DNA of 60,008 bases, taken from assembly GCA_938010435.1 (NCBI GenBank), contig CALLUS010000007.1:1-60008 (forward strand). The letters run 5' to 3'. The DNA comes from an uncultured Rhizobiaceae group bacterium. Its GTDB lineage: Bacteria > Pseudomonadota > Alphaproteobacteria > Rhizobiales > Rhizobiaceae. This document shows positions 51,531 to 60,008 of this stretch, in pieces. Both the position numbers and the translations under genes were made by a program. Position 1 is the stretch's first letter; the number at the start of each line of letters is the position of its first letter. Below the pieces are notes generated by a model. It saw nothing but the letters and a program-made list of their open reading frames with translations, had not been told where the DNA came from and did no database searches.

Positions 51531-52460
51531 ATGATCAAGGAAATCAATGGTCTGCATCACGTGACGTCCATGGCGTCTGATGCGGTGGAGAATAATGCGT
51601 TCTTTACGGATGTTCTGGGGCTGCGTCGGGTCAAAAAGACAGTCAATTTTGATGCACCTGATGTGTACCACCTCTACTATGGTAACGAACGAGGCGAAGC
51701 TGGCACGGTGATGACTTATTTTCCGTTTCCCAATATGATGAAAGGGAAAGCAGGAGTGGGAGAAGTGGGAACCACGGCTTTTTCTGTTCCCGATGGAACG
51801 TTGGATCACTGGTTAAACCGTTTGTTTGAAATGGGTGTAAGTGATGTTGAGAAGTCGCAGACTTTTGGTGAAAATAGACTAAATTTCAGTGGTCCTGATG
51901 GCGATGGTTTTGCACTGGTTGAAGTTAATGAAGATGCCCGCGCTCCCTGGACCGGAGGTGATGTTGGTGCGGACACTGCCATTCGCGGTTTTCATTCCGC
52001 ATCAATGCGATTGAGAGATGGTGGTGCCTCTGCTGAATTGCTGAAATTCATGGGATATGAGCTTTTTGATACATCTGGCGATGTTTCAAGATTTGTCATA
52101 CCCAACGGCAATGGTGCAGATTTTATCGATGTTGAAACCTTGCCTAGCATCGAACGGGCGCAACAGGGCGCTGGTTCAGTCCACCATATTGCATTTGCGG
52201 TTGAAGACCGTGCTGCTCAACTTGCTGTTCGCTCAGCACTACTCGACACAGGCTATCAAGTGACTCCCGTGATCGACCGCGACTACTTTTGGGCGATCTA
52301 TTTTCGAACGCCAGGCGGTGTTTTATTTGAAATCGCGACTAATGAACCAGGGTTTGGGCGGGACGAACATGTGTCCGAGCTGGGGCAAGGGCTTCAGCTG
52401 CCGACTCAGCACGAACATTTGCGGTCTGAACTTGAAAAAACTCTCCGACCATTGGTTTGA
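51531..52460 (+). CDS. VOC-family ring-cleaving dioxygenase (PcpA/LinE/MhqO type)
   Basis: A 309-residue two-domain vicinal-oxygen-chelate protein. The first domain opens INGLHHVTSMASDAVENNAFF; the second carries the metal ligands in GSVHHIAFAVED near residue 222 and GVLFEIATNEPGFG near 262, the His-His-Glu set of iron-dependent hydroquinone-cleaving enzymes. It may open a hydroquinone ring or act on another small organic molecule. It begins ten bases after the ligase gene. A 164-base gap then precedes the binding-protein gene. Confidence 0.83.
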   Translation: MIKEINGLHHVTSMASDAVENNAFFTDVLGLRRVKKTVNFDAPDVYHLYYGNERGEAGTVMTYFPFPNMMKGKAGVGEVGTTAFSVPDGTLDHWLNRLFEMGVSDVEKSQTFGENRLNFSGPDGDGFALVEVNEDARAPWTGGDVGADTAIRGFHSASMRLRDGGASAELLKFMGYELFDTSGDVSRFVIPNGNGADFIDVETLPSIERAQQGAGSVHHIAFAVEDRAAQLAVRSALLDTGYQVTPVIDRDYFWAIYFRTPGGVLFEIATNEPGFGRDEHVSELGQGLQLPTQHEHLRSELEKTLRPLV

Positions 52461-52624
52461 TGATCAAAACGCACCGATTGTGCTCATTTATGTGGTGAAT
52501 GGACATCAATCTAATCCCTAAGTTTGATTGCGGCGTTGTCGGTTTATGGCCTAGCTTAGATCTTGGAGGATACGGGCAAAATATGTCCAATGCCCCGAAC
52601 GCTCTTTCCAAGGGAGGAAACCTT

Positions 52625-53965
52625 ATGAGTGAACATAAAGATCTTACGCGTCGTCGCGTAATTAAATCAGGTGCAGCCGCTGCTGCAGCTGCTGGTGCAA
52701 CACCATACTTTTTCACACGTGCATTTGCTGATGGCCACGGTTACATGAACGCCCCAAAAGGCGATACAGTAACTTTCGGCTTCAACGTGCCACAAACAGG
52801 CGCTTACGCTGATGAGGGTGCAGACGAATTGCGCGCTTATGAAATGGCTGTTGAGCACATTAATGCTGGTGGCGGCGGTATGCTGGACACTTTCTCTTCA
52901 AAAGAACTGAAGGGTGGCATTAATGGCAAAAAAGTGAAGTTTGTAACCGGCGACACTCAGACTAAGTCTGACGCCGCTCGTGCTTCTGCTAAGCGCATGA
53001 TCGAAAACGATGGCGCTATTATGATTACTGGTGGTTCTTCATCAGGTGTTGCGATTGCTGTGCAGGGGTTGTGCCAAGAAGCTGGCGTGATCTTCATGTC
53101 CGGTTTGACACACTCAAACGACACCACAGGTAAAGATAAGCGCGCCAACGGTTTCCGTCACTTCTTTAACACGGAAATGACCGGTGCTGCTCTGGGCCCC
53201 GTGCTTCAGAACAACTACGGCAACGACCGTAAAGTTTATCACCTGACAGCTGACTACACATGGGGCTATTCGCAAGAAGGTTCTATGATCAAGTACACCA
53301 AGCCTTATAATTGGGAGACTGTTGCAACAGTGAAAACTCCTGTTGGCGCCGGTGACTTCTCACAGTTTATCACACCGATCTTGTCATCAGGTGCTGATAC
53401 ACTCGTGTTGAACCACTACGGCAAAGACATGGTAAACTCGTTGACGCAAGCAGTTCAGTTTGGTCTGGCTGGTAAGCAAGTAAATGGCAAAGACTTTACA
53501 ATTGTTGTGCCACTCTACTCACGCCTTATGGCTCAGGGTGCGGGTGATAACGTTAAAGGCATCTTTGGTTCAACCAACTGGCACTGGTCGTTGCAAGACG
53601 AAGGCTCAAAAGCATTCGTTAAAGCATTCGGTGAAAAATATGGCTTCCCGCCATCACAGGCTGCTCACACAACTTATTGTCAGGCAATCTTGTATGCGGA
53701 CGCTGCTCAGCGTGCTGGTACATTTAAACCTTCAGAAGTCGGTAAAGCTTTGGAAGACTTCGAATTTGATGGCTTGGGCAATGGTAAAGTTCTTTACCGC
53801 GGTTCAGATCACCAGTGCTTTAAAGACGTGTTGGTCGTGAAGGGTAAAGAAAACCCGACATCCAAGTTTGACGTTTTGGAAGTTGTTGAAGTTACGCCAC
53901 GTGCGAAAGTTGAGTACCCTGTCGAATTGCTCGGCGGTGAACTCGGCCCGTACAATAACGGCTAA
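52625..53965 (+). CDS. ABC importer binding protein, branched-chain-amino-acid type
   Basis: A 446-residue periplasmic binding protein (peripla_BP_6, LivK/AmiC-like). TRRRVIKSGAAAAAAAGA near the start resembles a twin-arginine signal. The mature part starts TVTFGFNVPQTGAYADEGAD and has GGSSSGVAIAVQGLCQEAG near residue 138. The ATG at 52625 follows AGGGAGG; the open frame from 52499 is leader. This branch transports amides, aromatic acids, urea or amino acids. The solute is not known, but the adjacent amidase, ligase and dioxygenase suggest an organic acid or amide. Confidence 0.9.
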   Translation: MSEHKDLTRRRVIKSGAAAAAAAGATPYFFTRAFADGHGYMNAPKGDTVTFGFNVPQTGAYADEGADELRAYEMAVEHINAGGGGMLDTFSSKELKGGINGKKVKFVTGDTQTKSDAARASAKRMIENDGAIMITGGSSSGVAIAVQGLCQEAGVIFMSGLTHSNDTTGKDKRANGFRHFFNTEMTGAALGPVLQNNYGNDRKVYHLTADYTWGYSQEGSMIKYTKPYNWETVATVKTPVGAGDFSQFITPILSSGADTLVLNHYGKDMVNSLTQAVQFGLAGKQVNGKDFTIVVPLYSRLMAQGAGDNVKGIFGSTNWHWSLQDEGSKAFVKAFGEKYGFPPSQAAHTTYCQAILYADAAQRAGTFKPSEVGKALEDFEFDGLGNGKVLYRGSDHQCFKDVLVVKGKENPTSKFDVLEVVEVTPRAKVEYPVELLGGELGPYNNG

Positions 53966-53984
53966 ACTTTGTAGCTTTGAATTC

Positions 53985-54032
53985 TGGTCGCCCCGTTCCT
54001 TTTGAATTGGGGGTGGGGCGGCCAAATTTTTC
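53985..54032 (+). terminator. Terminator-like stem between the binding-protein and permease genes
   Basis: TGGTCGCCCC (53985-53994) pairs with GGGGCGGCCA (54015-54024), ten pairs with one G-T, loop of 20 bases, then AAATTTTTC. It sits 20 bases after the binding-protein stop. It probably lets through only part of transcription, a common way to make more binding protein than permease, or protects the mRNA end. Confidence 0.7.
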
Positions 54033-54185
54033 GAACCCGTTTGCATTCGTTAAAGCGTATAAAAAATGGGTCGGTAAACTTTATTTGGTGGACTACACTG
54101 GTGCGGCAAGTGCCGTGTAAATACTCTCGTCATTGAGAAAAGGAACCTGCTGCGGGCCTTTGTGGTGGACGCGCAGGGATACGAT

Positions 54186-55214
54186 ATGGACGCGATTTTT
54201 CTTCAGTTTTTGAACGGGTTGGACAAAGGCGGTGCTTATGCACTGATCGCTTTGGGACTGACTTTGGTTTTTGGCACATTGGGCGTTGTGAACTTCGCCC
54301 ATGGTGCTTTGTTTATGATGGGCGCGTTTTGTGCAGTGACCCTGCAACGTCTCTTGAATATTTCATACGAACGTGTGAGCGAAACAGAAACTGACTTTTT
54401 GGGCAAACCGTTGAAAGAACAGGTGCCTTATTTGCAAGATATCGTAGGCACGGATACGGCTGCTTGGATTGGCGACTACTCTGTCCCTCTGTCGATTTTT
54501 CTTGCGATAATCGTCATGGGAATTGTCGGAGTCATTATGGAGCGAGGCTTGATAAAGCACTTCTATAAACGGCCACACGCAGACCAAATTCTTGTAACTT
54601 TCGGATTGGCGATCGTCGTGGGCGAATTGATCCGCCATTACTATGGTGCAAACCCAATTCCACAATCTGCGCCAAACAGTGTTTCTGGTTCAGCCAATGT
54701 GGGAGAGTGGTTCGGTTTAGGGCCAAACGTCATCTACCCTTGGTGGCGTCTCGTTTATTTCGCTTTCTCGGCAACGGTCATCTTTGGTGTTTTTGCTTTC
54801 TTACAATTCACGACTTTTGGCATGGTCGTGCGTGCTGGTATGCAAGACCGTGAAATGGTGGGTCTGTTGGGTATTAACATTGAACGAAAGTTCACAATCG
54901 TATTCGCATTGGCTGCTATAGTTGCTGGTGTTGCAGGCGCTATGTACACGCCAATCCTTCCGCCGGATTATAATATGGGGATGGACTTCTTGGTACTGTC
55001 GTTTGTTGTCGTGGTGGTCGGCGGCATGGGCTCACTTGGCGGGGCTGTTTTGGCTGGTTTCTTGCTGGGCATTCTTCAAAGCTTTGCCTCTATGCAGGCC
55101 GTTCAAAATCTCATTCCCGGCATCAGTCAAATTATTGTTTATCTGATTGCTGTGATCGTATTGCTCACATTGCCACGTGGTCTTTTGGGCCGCAAAGGTG
55201 TGATGGAGGACTAA
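54186..55214 (+). CDS. ABC importer permease, LivH type
   Basis: A 342-residue inner-membrane permease with about eight spans. LNGLDKGGAYALIALGLTLVFGTLGVVNFAHGALFMMGAF is split across residues 8-50 and is the LivH signature; the EAA-like loop is AGMQDREMVGLLGINIERKF near 215. The ATG at 54186 follows AGGGA; an earlier in-frame start exists at 54162. A long periplasmic insertion (about residues 65-90) distinguishes it from typical 290-residue LivH. livM follows three bases later. Confidence 0.92.
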   Translation: MDAIFLQFLNGLDKGGAYALIALGLTLVFGTLGVVNFAHGALFMMGAFCAVTLQRLLNISYERVSETETDFLGKPLKEQVPYLQDIVGTDTAAWIGDYSVPLSIFLAIIVMGIVGVIMERGLIKHFYKRPHADQILVTFGLAIVVGELIRHYYGANPIPQSAPNSVSGSANVGEWFGLGPNVIYPWWRLVYFAFSATVIFGVFAFLQFTTFGMVVRAGMQDREMVGLLGINIERKFTIVFALAAIVAGVAGAMYTPILPPDYNMGMDFLVLSFVVVVVGGMGSLGGAVLAGFLLGILQSFASMQAVQNLIPGISQIIVYLIAVIVLLTLPRGLLGRKGVMED

Positions 55215-55217
55215 GTC

Positions 55218-56393
55218 ATGGAAAAGAATGTAGCGCTTAAAGACACAACTCTCTTCTTCGGTTTTGCCGCAGTTATATTGTTGCTCCCCATCTTGCTTGA
55301 ACCAATCGGGGCGAACTACCCCGACCTTCTTCAGAAGATCGCGATCTTTGGCATTTTTGCCATTGGTTTCAATATTCTGTTTGGTCTCACTGGATATCTC
55401 TCATTTGGTCATGCTGCCTTTATCGGTATCGGGTCTTACATGACGCTTTGGAGCTTTAAGCTTCTGACCATGAATGTGGTTCCCGCGATCATGTTTTCTG
55501 TTATTTTGGCTGGTGTGTTCGCCTATATCATTGGCTTCGTATCGTTGCGCCGATCCGGTATTTACTTCTCGATCCTGACATTGGCCTTTGCGCAAATGTG
55601 TTATAGCCTTGCGTATTCCGTGCTGACACCTATCACCAACGGTGAGACGGGACTGCAGACGCGTGCAATCCGAAAATCATCTGAAACCTCTTTGCTTGAC
55701 GGTGATATTCGTATCATTGATCAAGCGTTTGGCGTTCAGGAACTTGGTGTTCCGACCACCAATTTCTTCGGCATGGCCATGAGTGGTTATACAGGGTTCT
55801 ATTTCTGTGCGGTGTTGTTGATTGTTTGTTTCTTCATTGCTCAGCGTATTACGCGCTCCAATTTCGGCATCATGTTGAAAGCTATTAAATCCAATCAAAA
55901 CCGTTTGAACTATACAGGTATTCACACACGCCCTTACCTAATCACAGCATTTGTGATTTCAGGCATGTATGCAGGTTTGGCTGGCTCTCTCATGGCTGCA
56001 ACTGACCCTATTGCTGGTGCGGAACGTATGCAGTGGACGGCCTCTGGTGAAGTTGTGTTGATGACCATTCTAGGTGGCGTGGGTACACTTGTTGGGCCTG
56101 TTCTTGGCGCAGGTATTATCAAATATGCTGAGCAAAAAGTATCATCGTGGAACGAAGGTATTTTGGAATCTTTCTTCTCTTTCCTTCCAGAAACGCTGCA
56201 ACATTTCATGGCCAATTTGGGCGTTCTGTTTGTCGGTGAAGGTTGGCACACAACACTTGGTTTGTTGTTCATGATCATCGTGATCTTTTTGCCTGGTGGC
56301 ATTATGGAGGGCATTCGTAGAATTGGTGCGAAGTTCAGCCGTAAAAAGCCCGAGGCTGATACCAATGCGGCTGCACCGCAACCAGCAGAATAG
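55218..56393 (+). CDS. ABC importer permease, LivM type
   Basis: A 391-residue inner-membrane permease, longer than average LivM because of a loop near residues 140-185. Family motifs are [25 protein letters not shown] near residue 54, [18 protein letters not shown] near 115 and the cytoplasmic [15 protein letters not shown] loop near 225. GGAGGAC precedes the ATG. It forms the translocation pore with the LivH-type protein. A charged C-terminal tail follows the last span. Confidence 0.92.
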   Translation: MEKNVALKDTTLFFGFAAVILLLPILLEPIGANYPDLLQKIAIFGIFAIGFNILFGLTGYLSFGHAAFIGIGSYMTLWSFKLLTMNVVPAIMFSVILAGVFAYIIGFVSLRRSGIYFSILTLAFAQMCYSLAYSVLTPITNGETGLQTRAIRKSSETSLLDGDIRIIDQAFGVQELGVPTTNFFGMAMSGYTGFYFCAVLLIVCFFIAQRITRSNFGIMLKAIKSNQNRLNYTGIHTRPYLITAFVISGMYAGLAGSLMAATDPIAGAERMQWTASGEVVLMTILGGVGTLVGPVLGAGIIKYAEQKVSSWNEGILESFFSFLPETLQHFMANLGVLFVGEGWHTTLGLLFMIIVIFLPGGIMEGIRRIGAKFSRKKPEADTNAAAPQPAE

Positions 56394-56402
56394 GGGAACG
56401 AT

Positions 56403-57218
56403 ATGTCTGCTGCAGAAGAAATGAAAAACGAACAAAGCCGCCAGTTTGAGCGCGGAACTGCAAACACTGTTTTGCACATTGATGATGTTCATAAGAGCTT
56501 TGCTGGTTTGCATGCCCTTTCAGACGTTGACCTTGATGTGCGCGAAGGTGAAACCCACGCGATTATCGGCCCCAATGGGGCTGGTAAATCCACACTCCTT
56601 AACGTGTGTGTTGGACGATTGAAGCCAGATCGTGGTGCTGTTGTGTTTGATGGCGAAGTCCTCACAGGCAAATCGCCTCATGAGATTAATCAACTTGGTG
56701 TGGCTCGTGTATTTCAAACCCCTGAAGTGTTTCCTGAACTGACAGTTCTTGAAAACGTGATGGTGCCGGCATTGTCTAAACGCGATGGACATTTCCGTCT
56801 CAACCCGTTCAAAAATTTCTTCCGTGAGAAAGCTATTCGTGAAGAAGCGGAAAGTGTTTTGGAAAATGTGGGCCTACAAGCTCAGTTGTCAGGTCTGGCT
56901 TCTACTATGTCACGTGGTGACAAACGTCGCTTGGAATTGGCAATGGGACTAATTCAACATCCGCGCTTGTTGTTGCTTGATGAGCCGACAGCTGGCATGG
57001 CGCGCCATGATACAAACGCAACCATAGATCTGCTGAAAAAGATCAAGGAAGGTGGCATGACCAAAGTGATCATTGAGCACGACATGCACGTTGTGTTCTC
57101 ACTGGCTGACCGTATTTCCGTTTTGGCTGGTGGTCGTATTATCGCTCAGGGAACACCGGAAGAGATTAAAGTCGACCCGCGCGTGAAAGAAGCGTATCTC
57201 GGGGAGGAGCAAGTATGA
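56403..57218 (+). CDS. ABC importer ATPase, LivG type
   Basis: A 271-residue ATPase. Walker A is GPNGAGKST near residue 57, Walker B LLLLDEPTAGMA near 193. The signature reads TMSRGDKRRLELAMGL, with SRGD in place of LSGGQ, a variant of the LivG branch. The start at 56403 places 20 poorly conserved residues before the domain. Its stop overlaps the LivF-type gene by four bases. Confidence 0.92.
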   Translation: MSAAEEMKNEQSRQFERGTANTVLHIDDVHKSFAGLHALSDVDLDVREGETHAIIGPNGAGKSTLLNVCVGRLKPDRGAVVFDGEVLTGKSPHEINQLGVARVFQTPEVFPELTVLENVMVPALSKRDGHFRLNPFKNFFREKAIREEAESVLENVGLQAQLSGLASTMSRGDKRRLELAMGLIQHPRLLLLDEPTAGMARHDTNATIDLLKKIKEGGMTKVIIEHDMHVVFSLADRISVLAGGRIIAQGTPEEIKVDPRVKEAYLGEEQV

Positions 57219-57964
57219 GTGCTGTTGAAACAATTCATGAAACTGCGGATGCAGCTTCTGAAGCTTACTTCTCCGCTCGTGGTTTGAACGCCTATTACGG
57301 CGACAGTTTTATTGTTCAAGACGTTTCTTTTGACGTGAATGAAGGTGAAATCGTTGCGCTTCTTGGGCGTAACGGTGCGGGCAAAACATCAACTCTGATG
57401 TCCATCGCACGTGCTGATGAACCCGAATTGCGGACAGGTGAAATCTGGATGCAGGGCCACGCCGTTCATGAGATGAAGTCTCATGAAGCGTCAAATTTGG
57501 GCATTGCATTGGTTCCTGAAGACCGTCGGATTATTCAAGGATTAACCGTTGAAGAGAACTTGGATCTGGCTACCATTTCAGGTGCTAAGGGTTGGGATTA
57601 CGAACGCATTTATGATCTGTTTCCACGTTTGAAAGAACGCCGCAAACAGGAAGGCACGACGCTTTCTGGTGGTGAGCAACAGATGTTGGCGATTGGCCGC
57701 GCACTGGCGAAAGATTTGAAATTGCTTCTGTTGGACGAACCTTACGAAGGCCTTGCACCAGTTGTGCGCCATGATATCGAAAAGGCGTTATTGCAGGTTC
57801 GTGAAGCGGGCATCACAACGATCATTGTAGAACAGAATGCTGTTGCCGCGCTGAAAATTTCAGATCGTGCGATTATTCTAGACACTGGTGAAGTGGCGTT
57901 CCAAGGCACAGCCAAAGAAGTGTTAGACAATGAAGAATTGCGCCACGAATATCTGGCAATCTAA
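57215..57964 (+). CDS. ABC importer ATPase, LivF type
   Basis: A 249-residue ATPase, partner of the LivG-type subunit. Walker A is GRNGAGKTS near residue 49, signature TLSGGEQQMLAIGRAL near 150, Walker B LLLLDEPYEGLAP near 170. VPEDRRIIQGLTVEENL is typical of LivF. It ends the transporter genes; a 39-base gap leads to the flavoprotein gene on the same strand, so the operon may continue. Confidence 0.92.
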   Translation: MSAVETIHETADAASEAYFSARGLNAYYGDSFIVQDVSFDVNEGEIVALLGRNGAGKTSTLMSIARADEPELRTGEIWMQGHAVHEMKSHEASNLGIALVPEDRRIIQGLTVEENLDLATISGAKGWDYERIYDLFPRLKERRKQEGTTLSGGEQQMLAIGRALAKDLKLLLLDEPYEGLAPVVRHDIEKALLQVREAGITTIIVEQNAVAALKISDRAIILDTGEVAFQGTAKEVLDNEELRHEYLAI

Positions 57965-58003
57965 CACCTTGCTATTCTCCCATCGGCCCGATACGTGAGG
58001 CCG

Positions 58004-59188
58004 ATGGCGAAAATTTCTAAGAATTATGATTTGATTGTCCTCGGTGCTGGTGGTGCCGGTCTCATGTGTGCAGCTACGGCGGGGCAGGTTGGTAAGTCTG
58101 TGTTGGTGATTGACCATGCAGATAAGCCGGGTAAGAAAATTCTGATATCCGGTGGCGGTCGTTGCAACTTCACGAACATCGGCACAACTGCCCGGCAATT
58201 CCTTTCTAAAAACCCTCATTTTGCGAAGTCTGCATTGGGTCGATATCAACCGCAGGACTTCATCGATCTGGTTGAACGCCACAATATCACTTGGCATGAG
58301 AAAACGCTCGGTCAATTGTTCTGCGATGGGTCTGCCCAGCAAATCGTCGATATGTTGATGGTGGAATGCCAGTCCGGTGATGTGACTTTTGCGTTTGGTA
58401 GTGCGATTTCAAAAGTCGACAAGCAAGATGGTTTATTTCAGGTGGAACATGGTGGTCAGCAGTCTTTAGGAACATCGCTGGTTGTTGCCACTGGTGGGCC
58501 ATCCATTCCCAAAATGGGCGCCACTGGTTTTGCTTATGACCTCGCTCGTCAATTTGGCTTGAAGGTCGTGGAACCGCGCCCCGCATTGGTGCCGTTTACT
58601 CTTGGCGGCGATGAAGCATTGTTTAAAGACCTATCAGGTGTGGCAACTGAAACGATCGTGAAATTTGGCAAAACGGCTTTTCGTGAATCTTCTTTGTTCA
58701 CCCACAAGGGATTATCCGGCCCGGCTATTCTGCAAATTTCATCTTATTGGAAAAATGGAACTCCGGTTGCTGTTGATTTCTTGCCGACGCGCACAGGGGA
58801 CTGGTTTCTCGCCAACAAACGCAAGAAGCCCAAGATGAAGTTTAATGCGTTGTTGTCGTCTGCTTTACCTGAACGATTGGCAGAAATACTGGCTGACAAA
58901 TTGGGGCTTTCTGGCCCGATTGGTGATTTGGGCGATAAGGCTTTGGTGGCAGCTGAAACGCGTTTGCACGATTGGCAATTCAACCCAAATGGAACTGAAG
59001 GCTTTGCAAAGGCGGAAGTGACTGTGGGCGGTGTAAGCACTGAAGAGCTGTCTTCCAAAACTATGGAAAGTAAAAAGGTCGCTGGACTATATTTTATTGG
59101 CGAATGCGTTGATGTTACTGGTTGGTTAGGCGGATATAATTTTCAATGGGCTTGGGCCAGCGGTGTTGCTGCAGGCGAAGTTGCATAA
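58004..59188 (+). CDS. BaiN/HI0933-type flavoprotein
   Basis: A 394-residue NAD(P)/FAD-dependent oxidoreductase of the HI0933 (BaiN/RdsA) family. DLIVLGAGGAGLMCAATAG is the FAD dinucleotide fold, PGKKILISGGGRCNFTN near residue 42 is diagnostic, and the C-terminus has FIGECVDVTGWLGGYNFQWAW. Members reduce double bonds or have unknown roles; the substrate is not inferable. An ATG at 58004 with GAGG upstream is preferred to a GTG at 57995. It links the ABC importer to the Lin0512 pair. Confidence 0.88.
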   Translation: MAKISKNYDLIVLGAGGAGLMCAATAGQVGKSVLVIDHADKPGKKILISGGGRCNFTNIGTTARQFLSKNPHFAKSALGRYQPQDFIDLVERHNITWHEKTLGQLFCDGSAQQIVDMLMVECQSGDVTFAFGSAISKVDKQDGLFQVEHGGQQSLGTSLVVATGGPSIPKMGATGFAYDLARQFGLKVVEPRPALVPFTLGGDEALFKDLSGVATETIVKFGKTAFRESSLFTHKGLSGPAILQISSYWKNGTPVAVDFLPTRTGDWFLANKRKKPKMKFNALLSSALPERLAEILADKLGLSGPIGDLGDKALVAAETRLHDWQFNPNGTEGFAKAEVTVGGVSTEELSSKTMESKKVAGLYFIGECVDVTGWLGGYNFQWAWASGVAAGEVA

Positions 59189-59202
59189 GCGGGAGAATAT
59201 TC

Positions 59203-59568
59203 ATGGCACGCAAACGAATGGTCATGGAACTGGGCATGGGCACCGACCTTCAAGGCGAAGATTACACCAAGGCAGCCTGCCGCGCTTTGCACAATGCGTT
59301 GCGTCAAAACTCACTGACGGTCGCTGATGCGTTTGATGTACCGCGGGATCAAATGGATGTGGAAATTGTGATTGGTGTCGCGAAGCCCGATCAGGTGGAC
59401 AAACAAATCGTTGCTGATGTCCTGCCTTATGGCAAACGGGTTGTGTTGGTTGAGGAGGGAGGCATGGATACGCCGAAAGAAGATGGTGGCTTCACAGTGA
59501 TGGCGAACGCTGCTGTGCTGGTTTATCTTGATTTGCCGGAAGGCAAATATGGGGAGGCAGCTCAATGA
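59203..59568 (+). CDS. Lin0512-family protein, first copy
   Basis: A 121-residue protein of the Lin0512 family (conserved, function unknown). The opening KRMVMELGMGTDLQGEDYTKAACRAL is shared with the next gene, KRIILEMGTGNDLYGENYTKAAKRAV, so the two are tandem paralogues. The family is a small alpha/beta fold that occurs next to metabolic genes. GGGAG precedes the ATG; the longer open frame overlaps the flavoprotein gene. Its stop overlaps the second copy by four bases. Confidence 0.83.
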   Translation: MARKRMVMELGMGTDLQGEDYTKAACRALHNALRQNSLTVADAFDVPRDQMDVEIVIGVAKPDQVDKQIVADVLPYGKRVVLVEEGGMDTPKEDGGFTVMANAAVLVYLDLPEGKYGEAAQ

Positions 59569-59918
59569 CAACTGCTGATAAAACACTAAAGCGTATCATT
59601 CTCGAAATGGGTACGGGAAATGACCTTTATGGTGAGAATTACACCAAGGCTGCAAAACGCGCCGTTCAAGACGCGATCCACCATTCATCGATAATCCTAT
59701 TCAAGAGTTTAGGTATTGATCCCCAAACAATGCAGATTGAACTTAATCTCGCATCTCAAAACCCGGATGCCATTGATCTTGATGCCGTAGCTCAAGAATT
59801 GCCTTATGGGCAGGTCACGCCAAAAGCTGTCAAAGGCGGATTGAACATCCATGACCCTGATACAGGCCGCACAAGTGTGATTGTGAATGCGGGAATTATC
59901 GTGAGACTGCCGCTTTAA
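59565..59918 (+). CDS. Lin0512-family protein, second copy
   Basis: A 117-residue paralogue of the preceding protein. Shared blocks are EMGTGNDLYGENYTKAAKRA near residue 12 and LPYGQ-x-x-PKAVKGGLNI near 80, against LPYGKRVVLVEEGGMD in the first copy. ATGA overlap implies coupled translation and probably a heteromeric complex. No catalytic residues can be assigned. GGGAGG lies upstream of the start. Confidence 0.83.
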   Translation: MTTADKTLKRIILEMGTGNDLYGENYTKAAKRAVQDAIHHSSIILFKSLGIDPQTMQIELNLASQNPDAIDLDAVAQELPYGQVTPKAVKGGLNIHDPDTGRTSVIVNAGIIVRLPL

Positions 59919-59924
59919 GGCAAA

Positions 59925-60008
59925 CTATTTCCCGCTTGGTGTCCGCAGTCCGAACCATAGGTCTTTGACCTTTTTGTAATGTTCTTTCGGTTTGTAGAGA
60001 CGCACGGG
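59925..60008 (-). CDS. C-terminal end of a minus-strand gene (cut by window edge)
   Basis: The last 84 bases read, on the minus strand, as 27 codons ending in TAG at 59925-59927: PVRLYKPKEHYKKVKDL then WFGLRTPSGK. The lack of stops and the ordinary codon use suggest the 3' end of a real gene convergent with the Lin0512 pair. I do not recognise the protein from this tail. Confidence 0.5.
   Translation of the reverse strand, partial: PVRLYKPKEHYKKVKDLWFGLRTPSGK

Noticed and set aside
1-60008. CRISPR arrays, tRNA or rRNA genes
   Set aside because: No regularly spaced repeats and no cloverleaf or rRNA-like segments were noticed in the gene-free stretches; a tRNAscan and CRISPR finder run would settle this.

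Overview
The window reads as a chromosomal segment of a free-living, probably marine alphaproteobacterium of the Hyphomicrobiales (Rhizobiales). The strongest lineage marker is an intact acpXL-fabZXL-fabF2XL-fabF1XL-adh2XL-lpxXL cluster (37233-42642, minus strand), the set that makes and attaches the very-long-chain fatty acid of rhizobial lipid A. The marine habitat is inferred from catabolism of the osmolyte-type sulfonates taurine and sulfolactate.

Layout. 1-52: N-terminal stub of an IS1182-type transposase. 140-7337: cobalamin genes in two divergent blocks, P450-cobK-cbiD on minus and cobA-cobB-cobC-cobD on plus; the P450 overlaps cobK. 7338-13844: alpha/beta hydrolase and a peptide/solute ABC importer (fused ATPase, two permeases, binding protein), interrupted by one small unrecognised gene on the other strand. 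13962-16978: DUF922-type secreted protein, M20 deacylase, L,D-transpeptidase. 17186-21510: taurine-pyruvate aminotransferase, a second P450 and malonyl-CoA synthetase. 21559-22352: a guanidine-II (mini-ykkC) riboswitch, a Gdx/SugE exporter, and an ACT-domain gene interrupted by an in-frame amber codon. 22704-35775: universal stress protein, alanine/glycine:cation symporter, TauR-like regulator, GH25 lysozyme, small secreted protein, xsc, a TauE/SafE exporter and soeABC. 35739-37157: a degenerate ManC-like protein. 37233-42642: the lipid A cluster. 42773-48438: GntR regulator, suyAB, a solitary unrecognised membrane-anchored protein, slcC and comC. 48470-57964: amidase, acyl-CoA ligase, extradiol-type VOC dioxygenase and a branched-chain-amino-acid-type ABC importer. 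58004-59918: BaiN-type flavoprotein and two tandem Lin0512-family proteins. The right edge cuts a minus-strand gene.

How the genes work together. Tpa turns taurine plus pyruvate into sulfoacetaldehyde plus alanine. Xsc cleaves sulfoacetaldehyde with phosphate to acetyl phosphate and sulfite. SlcC and ComC interconvert (S)- and (R)-sulfolactate through sulfopyruvate, and SuyAB cleaves (R)-sulfolactate to pyruvate and sulfite. Both routes therefore converge on sulfite, which SoeABC can oxidise at the inner membrane and the TauE-like protein can export. TauR and the GntR protein are the likely local regulators; a near-identical 10-base element lies about 25-40 bases upstream of both suyA and slcC. 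Missing from the window are a taurine importer, pta and alanine dehydrogenase.

The most useful unreported-looking signals are the riboswitch, the amber codon in the ACT gene, two hairpins that occlude translation starts (tauE-like gene and manC-like gene), the ManC pseudoenzyme, the solitary gene inside the sulfolactate locus, and the amidase/ligase/dioxygenase/ABC/BaiN/Lin0512 operon, whose substrate is unknown. No tRNA, rRNA or CRISPR array was seen.
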